From positions 5,051,771 to 5,115,770 of the forward strand of contig CM030936.1 of NCBI GenBank assembly GCA_018136815.1: a stretch of DNA of 64,000 nt, written 5' to 3'. Position numbers and translations under genes: made by a program. Under the pieces are notes generated by a model. The model searched no databases, was not told the DNA's origin, and saw only the letters and a list, made by a program, of their open reading frames with translations. Positions 24,538 through 35,127 of the stretch are shown here, one piece after another. Positions within the stretch are counted from its first letter, which is position 1. Each line of letters opens with the position of its first letter. The stretch is from Isochrysis galbana. Its lineage: Eukaryota > Haptophyta > Isochrysidales > Isochrysidaceae.

Positions 24538-27336
24538 ATGTCTGCGGGCTCTCTCTCGAACGCAATGGCCTCGCTCCGCTCCACCTGCTCGTCCGACGGG
24601 GCGAGTGGGGTGGCAGAGGACGACCGGGCCAATCTCATACAAGTCTACGTCCGTGTGCGCGCCCCTGCAAACCGCTCAGAGCCACGGTGCCTCGAGATGG
24701 ACGATCATGGGGTCCTCGTGCTCTCCGCACCGGCCGGCAAGAAGGAGAGCTTCGAGTTTGACCGCGTGGGCGCGGAGGGAGCATCGCAGGAGGAGGTGTT
24801 TAATGAAGCTGCCAAGCCTATTGCCGACGCTTGCCTCGCAGGCTTCAATGGTACTGTGCTGTGCTACGGCCAGACGGGCGCCGGAAAGACATACACCATG
24901 TGTGGGCCTCCGCCACACCTCTCTGAGGGTACATCGCGAGGGCTCTTGGCGCGCGTAGTGGATCACTTGTTCGCATCGATAGCGGGACAGATGCACGGCA
25001 AGACTGATCTTACCGTCGCCTCAGTCGGCCGTTTCGAAGCTGACGTGGAGTCTCAGAGCAGTCGAGAAAACGCCGACCGAGAATTGGTGGAGTACACCGT
25101 TACATGCTCCTTTCTGGAAATTTATAACGAGGTGATAACCGATCTGCTGTGTGGTTCCAGTGACACTGGAGAGAACTTATCGATCATACGCAACAGTCAT
25201 TCGACACCAAAGAAGCCGCATGGCCTACCTGGTCGGAGTGGTGACTTGACGCATGCGGCACCCTCAGCTCCGTTGCGGTTACGCGAGGATGCTGATCGTG
25301 GTATCCACGTCGCCAACCTCACCCGGCTCCCTGTTGAGAACGCAAAGGACGCCATGAATGCGCTTGCCATTGGTCTTGCGAATCGAGCGGTCGGCGCTAC
25401 AGCGATGAATCAACATTCCTCTCGGTCGCATGCGGTGTTCTCCCTGCAACTCCAACAATGTCGCAAACTTGCAAGTGGAAAGCAGCTTGTGCGCACATCG
25501 CAGCTGCACCTCGTCGACCTTGCTGGGTCAGAGCGCGCAAAGGAGACAGGAGCCTCGGGCACGCGCCTCAAGGAGAGTTGCAAGATCAACTGCTCCTTGT
25601 CCGTCCTCTCAAAGGTTATAACGCAACTGGTGGAATCCCGAGGAGCCGGAATGGGAAAGTCGGGCAGCCAAAGCATGCCATCAAGCAGCATTATCGTCTC
25701 CTACCGTGAGTCCAAGTTGACACACCTCTTGCGCGACTCTCTTGGAGGCGATTCGCGCACGTGTATCATCGCCAATGTCACATCAGCCGAGCGAGCGCAC
25801 AGCGAGACACTCTCGACGCTCAAGTTTGCGGCTCGTGCCAAGGCTGTGCGCACACGCGCGGTGCAACAAAAGTTGATTCAGCTCGAGGACTCGGGTCAAG
25901 CGGCTGCATCCCAAGAGTGGTGGCAGGTCGACGCTGGCGGAGACACCAGACCCTTAGCAAACCTGACCCCTGAGAACGCTCTCGCCACTAAGCGCTACAC
26001 TTCGGGCCAAGATCCCATCGTAGCGAAACTCGAGGCAGACCGTGCAGCGCTCCAGCTAGCACTCCAACGTGCGGAGAGTAGAATGAGGGAAACAGCGTCC
26101 GAGGCTGAAATTGCACGAGAACGCCACCGCTCGGAACTGATGGAGGCAGAATCGACTTGTGCTGCTGCGGAGGAGGCTCTCAAGGCCCAGCGCACCCAGA
26201 TTGAAGAAGAGAGGGCGCAGGAGGCCAAGGCGGCGGAGAAGCGCGCGCGTCTCGAAGCCGAGGAGCAAGCTGATCGCGCCGCAAGTGTGGCCAAAGTGGT
26301 TTCGCAGCGCTCTGCCAACGAAGACGCGCTGCGGCAGCAACTGCAAGATCTTCAGGCTGAGCTCGAGACGGAGCGACAGCGCAGTACAAGGCTCCGTGGG
26401 GACTTCGCGCGGATTGAGGCTGAGCGGGATGGGATCCGTCGGCAAGTGATCCAACAGCAACGTGTCATTGATGACCATGCTGCTCAGATGTCCAGCCTTG
26501 CGCAACAGCATGCGGAAACGCTCAAGCACACGCAACGCTGCCACGTCAGGGCGGTTGCAGCTCTAGAAGAGGTGCTTCGTCGCTCTGGAAAGGGTGGGGA
26601 GGCGGACGCCGTACGGAGGGAGCTGCGTAGGCTCGAGGCAATCGCTGCTAGCACGACTTCGACGGGAGCAATGCCCGACTCGTCAGGCACCGCAAAGCAT
26701 CGCGAGGCCAGATCACGCACCAGTGATCAGAGGCGAGGGAATAGGAAGGACAACCCTTCATGGCGTACTCCGCTGAGCCCGGCGAAATCCAATCACGTCA
26801 ACAATCGATGGCAAGCTGCGGCCTCGAGCGGCAAACTAGGAAAATTGACGTCGGGATCGCGTATTGCTACATCACTATCTGAACCGAGTATGAGTCAATC
26901 AAAGCCATCCACCCGTCAAGATCCTGCAACGGTCGCCCGTATTCTTGAGCTTGGTGGTCTCGGCGTCTCAGTTTCAGAGATCAACGCGACGCTCATCGCT
27001 GAAGATCACTGTTGCTCTAGTGGCGCGCCATGGGGACGAAATCAAGCCGACGGCCGCGTGATCGTTCGACTACTATTACAAAATGGCCTCAGCCCTATAA
27101 TTATCAACGATGACAAGCTCGACGGGTTTGCGCAAGACTATGCTCGAAGACTGCAGTCGAACGATATGCCCTCCAACGAGAGCGCGGCCGATCCGTCCTT
27201 CCATCAAGGTGGAGGTAGCTCTCAAACTGAACACGAGCGATCTACTAGCACTCGTACAGCATTGAGTGGGTGGACAACTCTTGCGCCGCCCCCCATGACG
27301 CCACTTTCGCCGAAAGACCGATACACCTCGATCTGA
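24538..27336 (+). CDS. kinesin motor protein, N-terminal motor, kinesin-12-like
   Basis: Single exon, 932 aa, ATG at 24538. Motor domain about residues 18-445: P-loop GQTGAGKT near 111, CSFLEIYNEVITDLLC, switch I NQHSSRSHAVF near 290, switch II LVDLAGSERAKETG near 325, then INCSLSVLSKVITQLV, SKLTHLLRDSLGGDSRTCII and FAARAKAVRTRAV. The neck ending R-A-K-x-x-x-x-x-A-V and ETLSTLKFA are close to the KIF15/kinesin-12 group, so a plus-end-directed spindle or ciliary role is possible. A coiled coil (about 500-690) follows, rich in EAEQ text, then a disordered Ser-rich tail with DPATVARILELGGLGVSVSE near 800. Insertions at about 150-250 lengthen the motor. Subfamily placement is provisional. Confidence 0.92.
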   Translation: MSAGSLSNAMASLRSTCSSDGASGVAEDDRANLIQVYVRVRAPANRSEPRCLEMDDHGVLVLSAPAGKKESFEFDRVGAEGASQEEVFNEAAKPIADACLAGFNGTVLCYGQTGAGKTYTMCGPPPHLSEGTSRGLLARVVDHLFASIAGQMHGKTDLTVASVGRFEADVESQSSRENADRELVEYTVTCSFLEIYNEVITDLLCGSSDTGENLSIIRNSHSTPKKPHGLPGRSGDLTHAAPSAPLRLREDADRGIHVANLTRLPVENAKDAMNALAIGLANRAVGATAMNQHSSRSHAVFSLQLQQCRKLASGKQLVRTSQLHLVDLAGSERAKETGASGTRLKESCKINCSLSVLSKVITQLVESRGAGMGKSGSQSMPSSSIIVSYRESKLTHLLRDSLGGDSRTCIIANVTSAERAHSETLSTLKFAARAKAVRTRAVQQKLIQLEDSGQAAASQEWWQVDAGGDTRPLANLTPENALATKRYTSGQDPIVAKLEADRAALQLALQRAESRMRETASEAEIARERHRSELMEAESTCAAAEEALKAQRTQIEEERAQEAKAAEKRARLEAEEQADRAASVAKVVSQRSANEDALRQQLQDLQAELETERQRSTRLRGDFARIEAERDGIRRQVIQQQRVIDDHAAQMSSLAQQHAETLKHTQRCHVRAVAALEEVLRRSGKGGEADAVRRELRRLEAIAASTTSTGAMPDSSGTAKHREARSRTSDQRRGNRKDNPSWRTPLSPAKSNHVNNRWQAAASSGKLGKLTSGSRIATSLSEPSMSQSKPSTRQDPATVARILELGGLGVSVSEINATLIAEDHCCSSGAPWGRNQADGRVIVRLLLQNGLSPIIINDDKLDGFAQDYARRLQSNDMPSNESAADPSFHQGGGSSQTEHERSTSTRTALSGWTTLAPPPMTPLSPKDRYTSI

Positions 27337-27522
27337 TACGCACAATCGTGTGGCTTGTTCGCCATTATGCGGCGTAAGATCCGCGATATGCCGCGCGCCG
27401 CGCGTGTAGTGCACATGTGCTAGTGGAAGGGCCGTGATGGGCTAACAATCAAGAGGTGCTGCGAGGCGCGCGAGCACTTGCGCACGCCTTGCACTAGGCC
27501 TCAGGTGAATACATCATACAAA

Positions 27523-27605
27523 GCAAAAAAAACTTTTAATATTCTCGCCTCGCACGTGGCTATGGCTATGGGGATTTTCCTTCCTCTGCCCCTCAATTCC
27601 CGCCT
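27523..27605 (+). repeat. dispersed repeat B, copy 2, cut by repeat A
   Basis: Begins with an A-run and TAATATTCTCGCCTCGCACG, then is joined directly to repeat A at about 27606, so one element inserted into the other. Confidence 0.6.
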
Positions 27606-28310
27606 TTGTCGCATTCGCGAATCGACGCTCGTTAGGCTTCTCTCTTCTCTTCGTTCGGTATTTATCGTTATAATTCTCTCGTTCTCGTTCTCGGTCAAAA
27701 ACTTCGCGTGGACGCCTAGGATCTAGGGTTGTGGAGCGCCCTCTCTTTTTCTCTCGAAGAGAAGGGAAGTTTCCCCACCTTTCTTCCTCCCAGGCGCCTC
27801 GCAAAAAGGTTTAATTCGCTATCTCCCCGCGTTTCTTTACCTTTACCTGCTTCTGGGGGCAATCAGGTTTGGTTTGCCATCTCCCCTTGGAGATCGATTT
27901 AGGTTCGCTGCTTGGGTGAGGGAATCTTTCACCTTGGTCCTTGGTTTGCCATCTCCCCTTGGAGATTGATTTAGATTCGCTGCTTTGGTTTTTGGTTATC
28001 TTTCTCCTTGATGCAAGTTGCATGAATGAAAGCCCTTGGTCCAGTTGGTTTTTGGTTTTCTCCTCCCTTGGTTGCTACTCAGGGTTGCTCGATAGAAACG
28101 TCTAGAAGGTTCTCGCTCAACAGCAAGATTTCTTCGGTTGCAAGGATATCTCGCTGCGATCTGTATCCAAAGTGATCGCCGCGGTTGCGCGACATAGCGT
28201 TCCTCTTCGACTTTCCGCCTTGGTGGGAAATCCAAAACGAAGACACGCTCCGGCCATCGCTGCGGAATCTCTCTCTCGCTCGTTCTCTCTCTCCGTCTCT
28301 CGCGACGTGT
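27606..28310 (+). repeat. dispersed repeat A, copy 2
   Basis: Longest copy of the family described at 10541-11160. It contains an internal duplication: CCATCTCCCCTTGGAGATYG and TTCGCTGCTT occur twice (about 27878 and 27950), which explains the extra length over copy 1. Confidence 0.8.
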
Positions 28311-28779
28311 TGGAGTTACCGGCGATGTGGGGTCTCGGTTATTTCATGTTTTGCTTAGTTTTAGTTTGGGTGAATGATTCTGGTGCGTTCGTGAGTCGGT
28401 GCATCCTGTTGTTTTCTGCATCGTTGTCCGACGTCCTGTCGTCAGTCGTCATCCGTCGCTCTCGCTCTCGTCGCTCTCGCTCTCGTAACACTCGTACCCT
28501 ACAAACTCGCCTCTCCTCACCAGCCCCTGCCAACACAGCCCTCCTCTCACTCACCCTCGCCTCTCGCCTGCTCGCTCGATGTCGCTCTCGCCGCCGTCCT
28601 CGCCCTCGCCCAAGCCCGCCTGCCCGCCTTCCACTGCTGACGGGCTTCAGCCCGTCAGCACCTCCGAAGTCGTCTCCCTCGCTGCGCCTGCCGCCGGCCT
28701 CGCTCCTGCCTCATTGCCCTCAGGCCCTATGGGCCATTCCAATTCGTCAGGTGTAAAAAAAAAAGATCTGAAGGTTCTG
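28311..28779. other. sequence between repeat A and the LINE fragment
   Basis: TCGCTCTCG-type low-complexity DNA at 28455-28490 and a Ser/Pro/Ala-rich frame at 28579-28755 that I do not accept as a gene. An A-run at 28757-28766 precedes the LINE-like piece. Confidence 0.4.
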
Positions 28780-29440
28780 GGCTACACACCTACTACTAGA
28801 CAGCGCATTCTCTTGCCGCTGCACTACCGCCACCGCCCTTATCTCCCTTCCCTCCGCCCCCTCGCCTTCCCCCCCTCATTCCTTTGTCTTTGGTGTCGGG
28901 GGTGCGGCCCTGGTGCGCTACCAAGGGCCCGGTTCTGGGTTCGGCGTCCGGGCAGGCCTTTTGGGTCTATGTCTTTGGTTAGTTCAGGCCTCGCGTGCTG
29001 TGGTTGCCCCAAATGTGGTGTCTCGGCGTGCTCTTCGCCGCTCTCACGTTTGCCTTGTGGTCTCTCTCGCTATTTGGTGTTCGATTCCTAGCTTCTCTGC
29101 CAGGGATACGAGCTCCGCACTGGGGGTCAAACTGTTGTTATTGCCTACTTCGTACAGTGGCCGGATGTCGGCCAAGTCTATCCTTTTTTGGGGTTGCCTC
29201 CCCATGCCCGCCTGGGCGGTTCGCGAGGTGTCCGTTGAGTTGGCGAAGTTTAGCGCCCCACTTAGCTTTGTGAATCTTTCCAAGACCCGTATTAGTATTG
29301 ATTCTTCATTCTTCTGAGAACGTGGCATTGTCGTATTGTGTATTGTATTCTGTAAAAGTCTGTTATGATGTATCTCCATGCTAGCATATATAGCGTTGCC
29401 AGTGCCTTCGGGCATGAGCCTTTTGGGTGTATAAAAAAAA
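28780..29440 (-). mobile_element. LINE-like retroelement fragment, copy 1
   Basis: Aligns along its length with 33500-34160. On the minus strand a frame (29481-29044) reads EESILIRVLERFTKLSGALN and RTAQAGMGRQPQKR; in the second copy the matching words are VLVRILERYTILSKALLF and RTAQAGMGRQPKKG. The frame differs at the 5' side (HHNRLLQN here, against YIITDFYRIHYDG in copy 2), consistent with a frameshift. The block LAWRYIxTDFYxIxYG is in copies 2 and 3. I take it as the 3' part of a retroelement ORF after the RT; the polymerase itself is absent. Confidence 0.55.
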
Positions 29441-29585
29441 CCTTCTAATATTCTTACCGCACTCGCGGCGAATGTAACCACTACCTACTACACGTAGCAC
29501 GCAGCATACTTTCTACACCCCCACTCCCCCGGCCCTTCTCCCCCCGCCATAAGGCGGCTCCCCCCGTGAACTACTAGGGGGATAG
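29437..29585 (+). repeat. dispersed repeat B, copy 3
   Basis: A-run, then CTTCTAATATTCTTACCGCA and, 80 bp on, GCCATAAGGCGGCTCCCCCC, parallel to copy 1 (CGCCTTGCGGCAACTCCCC). Confidence 0.5.
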
Positions 29586-30054
29586 GGGTGAAGGGCTTAG
29601 ATATGGTCCGGTGGCCCGCGCCCCCCCCCGGTGATCTTTCCTCCCCTTCCTCCTGTGTCTCCGAGTGGGCGGCCGACTCTGTCCCGACTTATCCTGTAAA
29701 CAGGTGCGGGACTTACCAATTTTTCGGTGAGCGGAGCTCTCGCTCCGCCCACCCCCTTCTCCGCGCTCTCTCTCCCCTCTCCTGCGGCACGCGCGATGGC
29801 GCGCCTGCGGCAGGCCTGCAGCTGCCCTCTGGCGGCCCCTGGAGGCTCCTGGAGGCCAGCTCAGGGGGCAGAGGAGGCTGGGGCTTGGCCCTGGCCTCCC
29901 CTGCCTCTCCCTCGCTGGCGCTCCCGAGCCTCTGGGGCCCCCACTCTGCACCTGTCTGCCTGTCGACCAGGGGGGGAGGAGGGGTTGGAGCGATGGGCTG
30001 GCCACGACAAGCCAGGACGCGCGAGGCAGGCGTGCCTGCCAGGGAGAGAGTGAA
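29586..30054. other. GC-rich stretch, no gene accepted
   Basis: Open on both strands (29574-30005 minus, 29588-30391 plus) but with no recognisable domain and continuous GC-rich, Pro/Gly-rich composition. Confidence 0.4.
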
Positions 30055-30270
30055 GTCGCGTTCCGTCAAAAGAGGGCCAGGTTATTTGTTTTCTTTTCAG
30101 TCTGTACAATTACAAGGCCAAGGCCCAATATTATTATTGCAAGGTTATTTGTTTTCTTTTTGGTCTATTGTTACAATTACAAAGTGTTCTCATATTATTG
30201 TCAGGTTATTTGTTTTCTTTTTGATCTATTATTACAATTACAAAGCTCAATGTTATCATTGCAAAGCTAA
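30055..30270 (+). mobile_element. element terminus with 62-bp subterminal tandem repeats
   Basis: Begins GCGTTCCGTCAAAAGAGG at about 30058-30075, the same end as at 47781-47803 (inverted). Three tandem units of 61-63 bp follow at 30079, 30142 and 30203, each starting AGGTTATTTGTTTTCTTTT and containing ACAATTACAA. No second terminus was found within the next 700 bp, so this may be a solo end. Confidence 0.6.
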
Positions 30271-30561
30271 TCACGCCCCCCCCCCCACTCCCAACCACCC
30301 CCAGCTACGCCTGCTGAGTTTTTTTCTGTCCTGCTTCCACACGCATCTGATCCATCCACACGCATCTGGTGACCGAGTCGCTTGGCGATGAAGACAAAGT
30401 ACTGGCCCATGGCACGCTTTGTCCCGATTTGGGAATCTATTGGACGTGGCAATGCGCCTATGTGTAATGTGCTTGAAGTGTAGGTGTGTGTCTCTCAACG
30501 TAAAGAATCTGAAGCTAGACGGCATTTGTAAAAAAAATAACCAAACCTGAGGTTGCAGCCT

Positions 30562-30728
<167 letters not shown>

Positions 30729-31157
30729 GTTTCTTGCCTGATCTCCCATACCCAAACCAGAACCTATAGGGAGCTTATTTAGGCCTTCGTTTGCCCATTA
30801 CGGATGGTGCCCTCCGGGGCTACCCTAGGGGCTAGGGGTCTTTGGCGGCCCCTGATGGGGGCCCTTTGAGACACATATATGGCCCCCCTTGCGGGCTTGG
30901 GTAGAAGTACCAAGAATAAATTCGTCAATAATGCTTGGTTTTAGAAGCGCGGGAATGTTGCCACGAAAGCGCGGGCGGGAGCGTTCTCTCGCTCGCGCGA
31001 AAGCCGCTCGCTGTGGCCCGCCCCCCTCCCTCGCCTTGCTTGCTCCCCTCCCCCCCGCCTCCTACCTAGCGATAGCGGGCATGGCGGCATGGCGGACGCC
31101 TCATGCTGCCGCACGCAGACGCAGCCCTCTTTGCCTGCGCCTCTCCCCCCTGACCCC

Positions 31158-31257
31158 NNNNNNNNNNNNNNNNNNNNNNNNNNNNNNNNNNNNNNNNNNN
31201 NNNNNNNNNNNNNNNNNNNNNNNNNNNNNNNNNNNNNNNNNNNNNNNNNNNNNNNNN
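31158..31257. other. assembly gap, 100 N
   Basis: Exactly 100 unknown bases. It lies in very GC-rich DNA (C-run before, G-run after). Confidence 0.99.
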
Positions 31258-32060
31258 GGGGGGAAGACGTCGAGATATAGAGTACCAGGCGTGGATATAT
31301 GTCACCCCTCAGGAGCCAACGCCCCCCAGGAGCTCTCGGGGGGCCCCGAAAGCTCTCGTCGTCGGGGGGAAATTCTCTCCCTATCGCCAACAGCCCCACC
31401 GAGAGCTACCGGGGGACCGAGACAATCCCCCGAGAGCTATTGGGAGATTTTACCTCCCCCGCGGAGCTATCGCGTTTTAAGGTAGCCTGGCCTAGAAGCG
31501 GGACGGCAGGTTTATTTCCCGGGGGCGCGGGGGGGGGGGGGGGGGGGCATTCGCGAGCGATGCCAGCGACACCCTCTCCCCGGCGCCACAAGGGAGAGGG
31601 AGAGTCAGAGGTCGGAGGTCGGGGACGGGCGAGCAGGCGCGCGGGTGGACGCGGCGTAAGCTCGAATCAAGATATCGAATATATTGAGTCAATATTTTGG
31701 GCCCCTTTGGGGCCCCACATATTGAGTCAATATTTAGGGCGCTTGCGCCAAAACCCCGTCCATATTTAGGCGCGCCGGGCCGCCAGGCCGCCGGCCGCGC
31801 GGACGCGCGACGCGCTGACGTGCTGACGCGTCCGGACCAACGGAACGCTCAGCAGGCAGCGGCTGACGCCGGCCGCGCGCGCTAGAGCGCCCGGCACATC
31901 TCACACTCACAAACATATACGTGATCTACGTACTCAATAATGATGACGATGAATACAATAAGTATGATAATGAAAATGAAATGACACATATAACCGTAAT
32001 TATTGATGACATATAATCTAGTAGTACAACACACAGGCATATGTAATACAACATATTCGG
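31258..32060. other. gene-free stretch with repeated GAGAGCT and ATATTGAGTCAATATT words
   Basis: 31320-31480 repeats GAGCTCTCGGGGG, GAGAGCTACCGGGGG, CGAGAGCTATTGGGAG and GCGGAGCTATCG. ATATTGAGTCAATATT occurs twice (about 31679 and 31718). From 31900 on the DNA becomes AT-rich. No gene. Confidence 0.5.
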
Positions 32061-32062
32061 CG

Positions 32063-32560
32063 TCATTCATCGTCGGTTACGGTTACTGGCTCCTTAGTAC
32101 GAGAGCGCTGGTTGAATTGAAGTTGAAGGGATAGCTCTTTGTAGTCGGCGTAAGCACGTTTTTGATCCGAGGCGAACGTGAACGTGCCGTTTAATATTTA
32201 ATATGTAGAAGACGTGCTCAGGGGGACACCAGTTCGGTGAGCACGAAAGTATTGCCTAATGCTCCGTTATACTAGTATTATAAATATTATCATCATCATA
32301 TCATCATCACCTTGGTCCTCTCGGAGTCAGCCCAGCGATCGATGATGCCCACGTACTTCTTCTTCTGCGCTGTGTTGGCAGCCCAGCTGACTGACCAAGA
32401 CTCAAGACTCGGCGTTGATGTCGAGGACGACGCCCTTCACATTCTTGTGGCTCTGGAGTCTAGAGGATAGCTTTGATCTCGGAGAAGGTCTGCGAGCTGC
32501 GAGGCGCAAGGAGTGCATGGGAGTGGTCAGATTGGTCATTCCTATGCTAGCGCTCGCTCA
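32063..32560 (-). pseudogene. broken coding remains, unrecognised
   Basis: Minus-strand frames with protein-like text separated by stops and frame changes: HKNVKGVVLDINAES (about 32430), NTAQKKKYVGIIDRWADSER (about 32330), and ASDQKRAYADYKELSLQLQF followed by NQRSRTKEPVTVTDDE and a stop at 32063. The last piece is a clean C-terminus of about 40 residues. Composition is unlike the GC-rich host genes. It could be an old transposase, a viral insertion, or a real gene with short introns; I cannot place it. Confidence 0.35.
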
Positions 32561-33480
32561 GCTCAATGATTGAGATTGAGGCCTTGAGGCCTAGATTCTT
32601 CAGCTGGGCTCCAACTCACAGCGCGCGCGCACTTGTGCCGGCATCGTGCGCGTCGGCGTGGATTGGTTTGACGATGAGGAGTAAGGTTGTGAATAGGTTT
32701 TGTTTTGAGCTAACATGTTTGAACCTAATAGCACTATTACTGATAGTGCATTTCGGCTAACATGTTAGAACCTAATAGTGCCCTTTGGGTAACATGTTAG
32801 AACCCAATAGCTCATTTCCGCTGCCTATTAACACTATTAATCCTAATATCTAGATATTAGGGGACCTTGCTTGAGCTGCCTATTACTATTAGCACTATTA
32901 TTCGTACTATCTAGATCTAGATATTTGATATTTGAGGATCTTGATTGGTGTTCTCTCACCAAAGCCAGATTATTGATTTCTCTGCTCCATATAAACCTTA
33001 AACCTTCAAGGTCCTTCGGCTAGCATATATACATACTACCTCCGTTCCAAAACTCAGGTTCTTCTTAGTTTTTCCTTTATTTATATCTCTCCTAAGCCTC
33101 GCAGAAATAAGTCTGCACCTTCACAAGAACCTTGCGGGTACATGCTGGCTTCATGGGACAGTCGAGGGGGGGCCTGCACTTCTCGAAAACACAATGAAAC
33201 GAGCGATTTTCTAATATGGATGGAGGTGGAAATCGGCCGGCGGGAGCGATTGGCAGCCGGAGACATTTGGTCTCATAAATAAAGGCTGCTCCATCTTGGG
33301 GATCTTGATGTCCGGGATCGGCTCCAATTGGAAGATGGCGGAGTGGATGGGTGCTGCAACTCCCTTCGGAGCGACGCGGCATACTGGTTCTGCGATTGAT
33401 GACATGACAGTTGAGTCGCTGAAGCGCCACGGCATCCAATGGCGCCAGGGTGCCCAACACTGACACCTCCGTTCTTCTAG
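32561..33480. other. AT-rich repeats, then an unassigned ORF-bearing stretch
   Basis: TAACATGTTAGAACCTAATA and close variants occur three times (about 32714, 32757, 32790). TAGATATTAGG and TCTAGATCTAGATATT words follow. From 33040 to 33470 both strands have open frames (plus: GIGSNWKMAEWMGAATPFGA up to a stop at 33464; minus: PIPDIKIPKMEQPLFMRPN); neither matches a family I know. CCTCCGTTC appears at about 33047 and 33467. Confidence 0.4.
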
Positions 33481-33499
33481 CGAAAAAGGTGATGCTACA

Positions 33500-34160
33500 C
33501 GCCTACCTACTAGTCCTAGGTTACCATGTCACTGACACCACGCCGCCCTTACATCCCCTCTCTCCACTTCCTCCCTTTCCCCCCTTCATTCCTTTGTCTT
33601 CGGTTTCCGGGGTCCGACTCTGGTGCACTACCAAGAGCCTGGTTCGGAGTGCGGGTTTGGGGCAGGCCTGTTGAATATAATGCCATCTTTTGGGAGTTTC
33701 TGGGGAGGTTACGCTGGGTTTTTTCTTGAGGTCTGGATGCGGTGTAGCCGCGTCTTACGCGAGTTGGGTGCTCCCGAGTTATATTGTTCATTTGTCTAGT
33801 TCTCTGGAGCACTCTACGATGTGTGCCGCCCCCAGCTTGGAGGCGAGTGCGATAAGTTCTGTGCTGGGTGTTAGATGTTTGTTGTCGTCGACAGTGTATA
33901 CTAAGGGGTGAAAGTTATTTGTGTCTATCCTTTTTTCGGCTGCCTGCCCATTCCCGCTTGGGCGGTTCTAGCCGAGTCTGTCGTGTGGGCAAAGAGTAGT
34001 GCTTTGCTCAGAATTGTATACCTTTCTAGTATTCTTACCAATACCGACTCTTTTGAGAATGTGATGCCGTCGTAGTGGATTCTGTAGAAGTCCGTTATGA
34101 TGTATCTCCACGCTAGCGTGTATAAGGTGTATATCGCTTTCGGGGCGTTGCCCTCCGGGT
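33500..34160 (-). mobile_element. LINE-like retroelement fragment, copy 2
   Basis: Parallel to 28780-29440 on the nucleotide level (shared words: CCTTTGTCTT, GGTGCACTACCAAG/GGTGCGCTACCAAG, GGGCAGGCCTTTT/GGGGCAGGCCTGTT). Minus-strand frame 34233-33925 contains LAWRYIITDFYRIHYDG, RILERYTILSKALLF and ARTAQAGMGRQPKKG. Confidence 0.55.
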
Positions 34161-34480
34161 ATACGGGGGGGGAGAGTGAGTACGAGTGCTGGCCCGAGTG
34201 GGCCAGGGAGTGCGAGTCTCGACCCGCGCCCACAGGGGGTCTGGGTCAGAGTGTTGAGTGCTCCGCCCATGCCAGGCCAGGAGGCAGGGCATGAGAGTGA
34301 CTGACGGGCGCCCCCGGAGGGAAGTTAGTGCCCGGTGTAGGGGGGCGCAGCTGCGACCGCCCCCATTGCCTTCTATTTTCTATTTTAACAATAGGTTGCG
34401 CTTCGCTGCTAGCGGCCCGGGGCCTTCACACGCGTAAAGACAGGCGTGCATGATGCTCCAAAGAACCCTCTTTATGATTA
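34161..34480. other. spacer, no gene seen
   Basis: G-rich first 150 bp, then nondescript. Confidence 0.45.
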
Positions 34481-34489
34481 AGCATTTGA

Positions 34490-35010
34490 GTTCTAGCCGC
34501 ACAGGTGTGCATGAACATATACACGACTACCACAGGCCACAACCACAAGCCGTTCAAGCTTGTCGTACTGCTTTCCGGCTTCCGGCCTTTTTTTCGATCT
34601 CAGCCGCACACCTGCAGTTGTCGCACCATCGACCACAAGTTTGCCGCCAAACTTCAGCAACTCTTGTGTGGTGTCTGGGACGCGGATATTGCGTACAAAC
34701 TGCTCCAACGAAATCATCACATCGGATGGCAAAGAACGCACCTTCAGCGCACTCGAACTGGAGCTTGCCTCGCCCTCGTACTTACCTTCAACAACCGAGT
34801 CAAGCATTTGAGAACTCGTCCTTGGTCGGTGCCAGGCCCGGTTTTTTCTTGAATTTGCCGCGGAGCGCCTTCATCAGCCCCTCCGTCCTCTTGAAGTGCT
34901 GGCCCTCCGGCATCGCGCAATACTCCGTCGTTGTCGTCGGCAAAGTGACCGGTGTACGCTTCATCATCTGCTCGTGTCGAGGCTAGGATCGCAGGTTGTC
35001 ACTTGGCCAC
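34490..35010 (-). pseudogene. broken coding remains, unrecognised
   Basis: Two minus-strand pieces in different frames: VTLPTTTTEYCAMPEGQHFK and RTEGLMKALRGKFKKKPGLA up to a stop near 34810, then LDSVVEGKYEGEASSSSSAL, SLEQFVRNIRVPDTTQELLK and FGGKLVVDGATTAGV. A one-base shift separates them; a GTAAGT lies at about 34787 but splicing there does not join the frames cleanly. Likely a decayed gene or transposon. Confidence 0.35.
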
Positions 35011-35127
35011 GACGAGCTCCGTCTTGCCGGTCTGCATCAGATGAAAGAGGAGCCCCAACTACTCGGTCTCGGTCGGGGCAACGCCATTTTGCTAGTAGAA
35101 TTCTCTGGCACGGGCACTTGACAGCCC

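Noticed and set aside
33047-33476. CCTCCGTTC words resembling the CTCCCTCCGTT ends of plant Stowaway MITEs
   Set aside because: Both are in the same orientation and no TA-flanked inverted pair was found.
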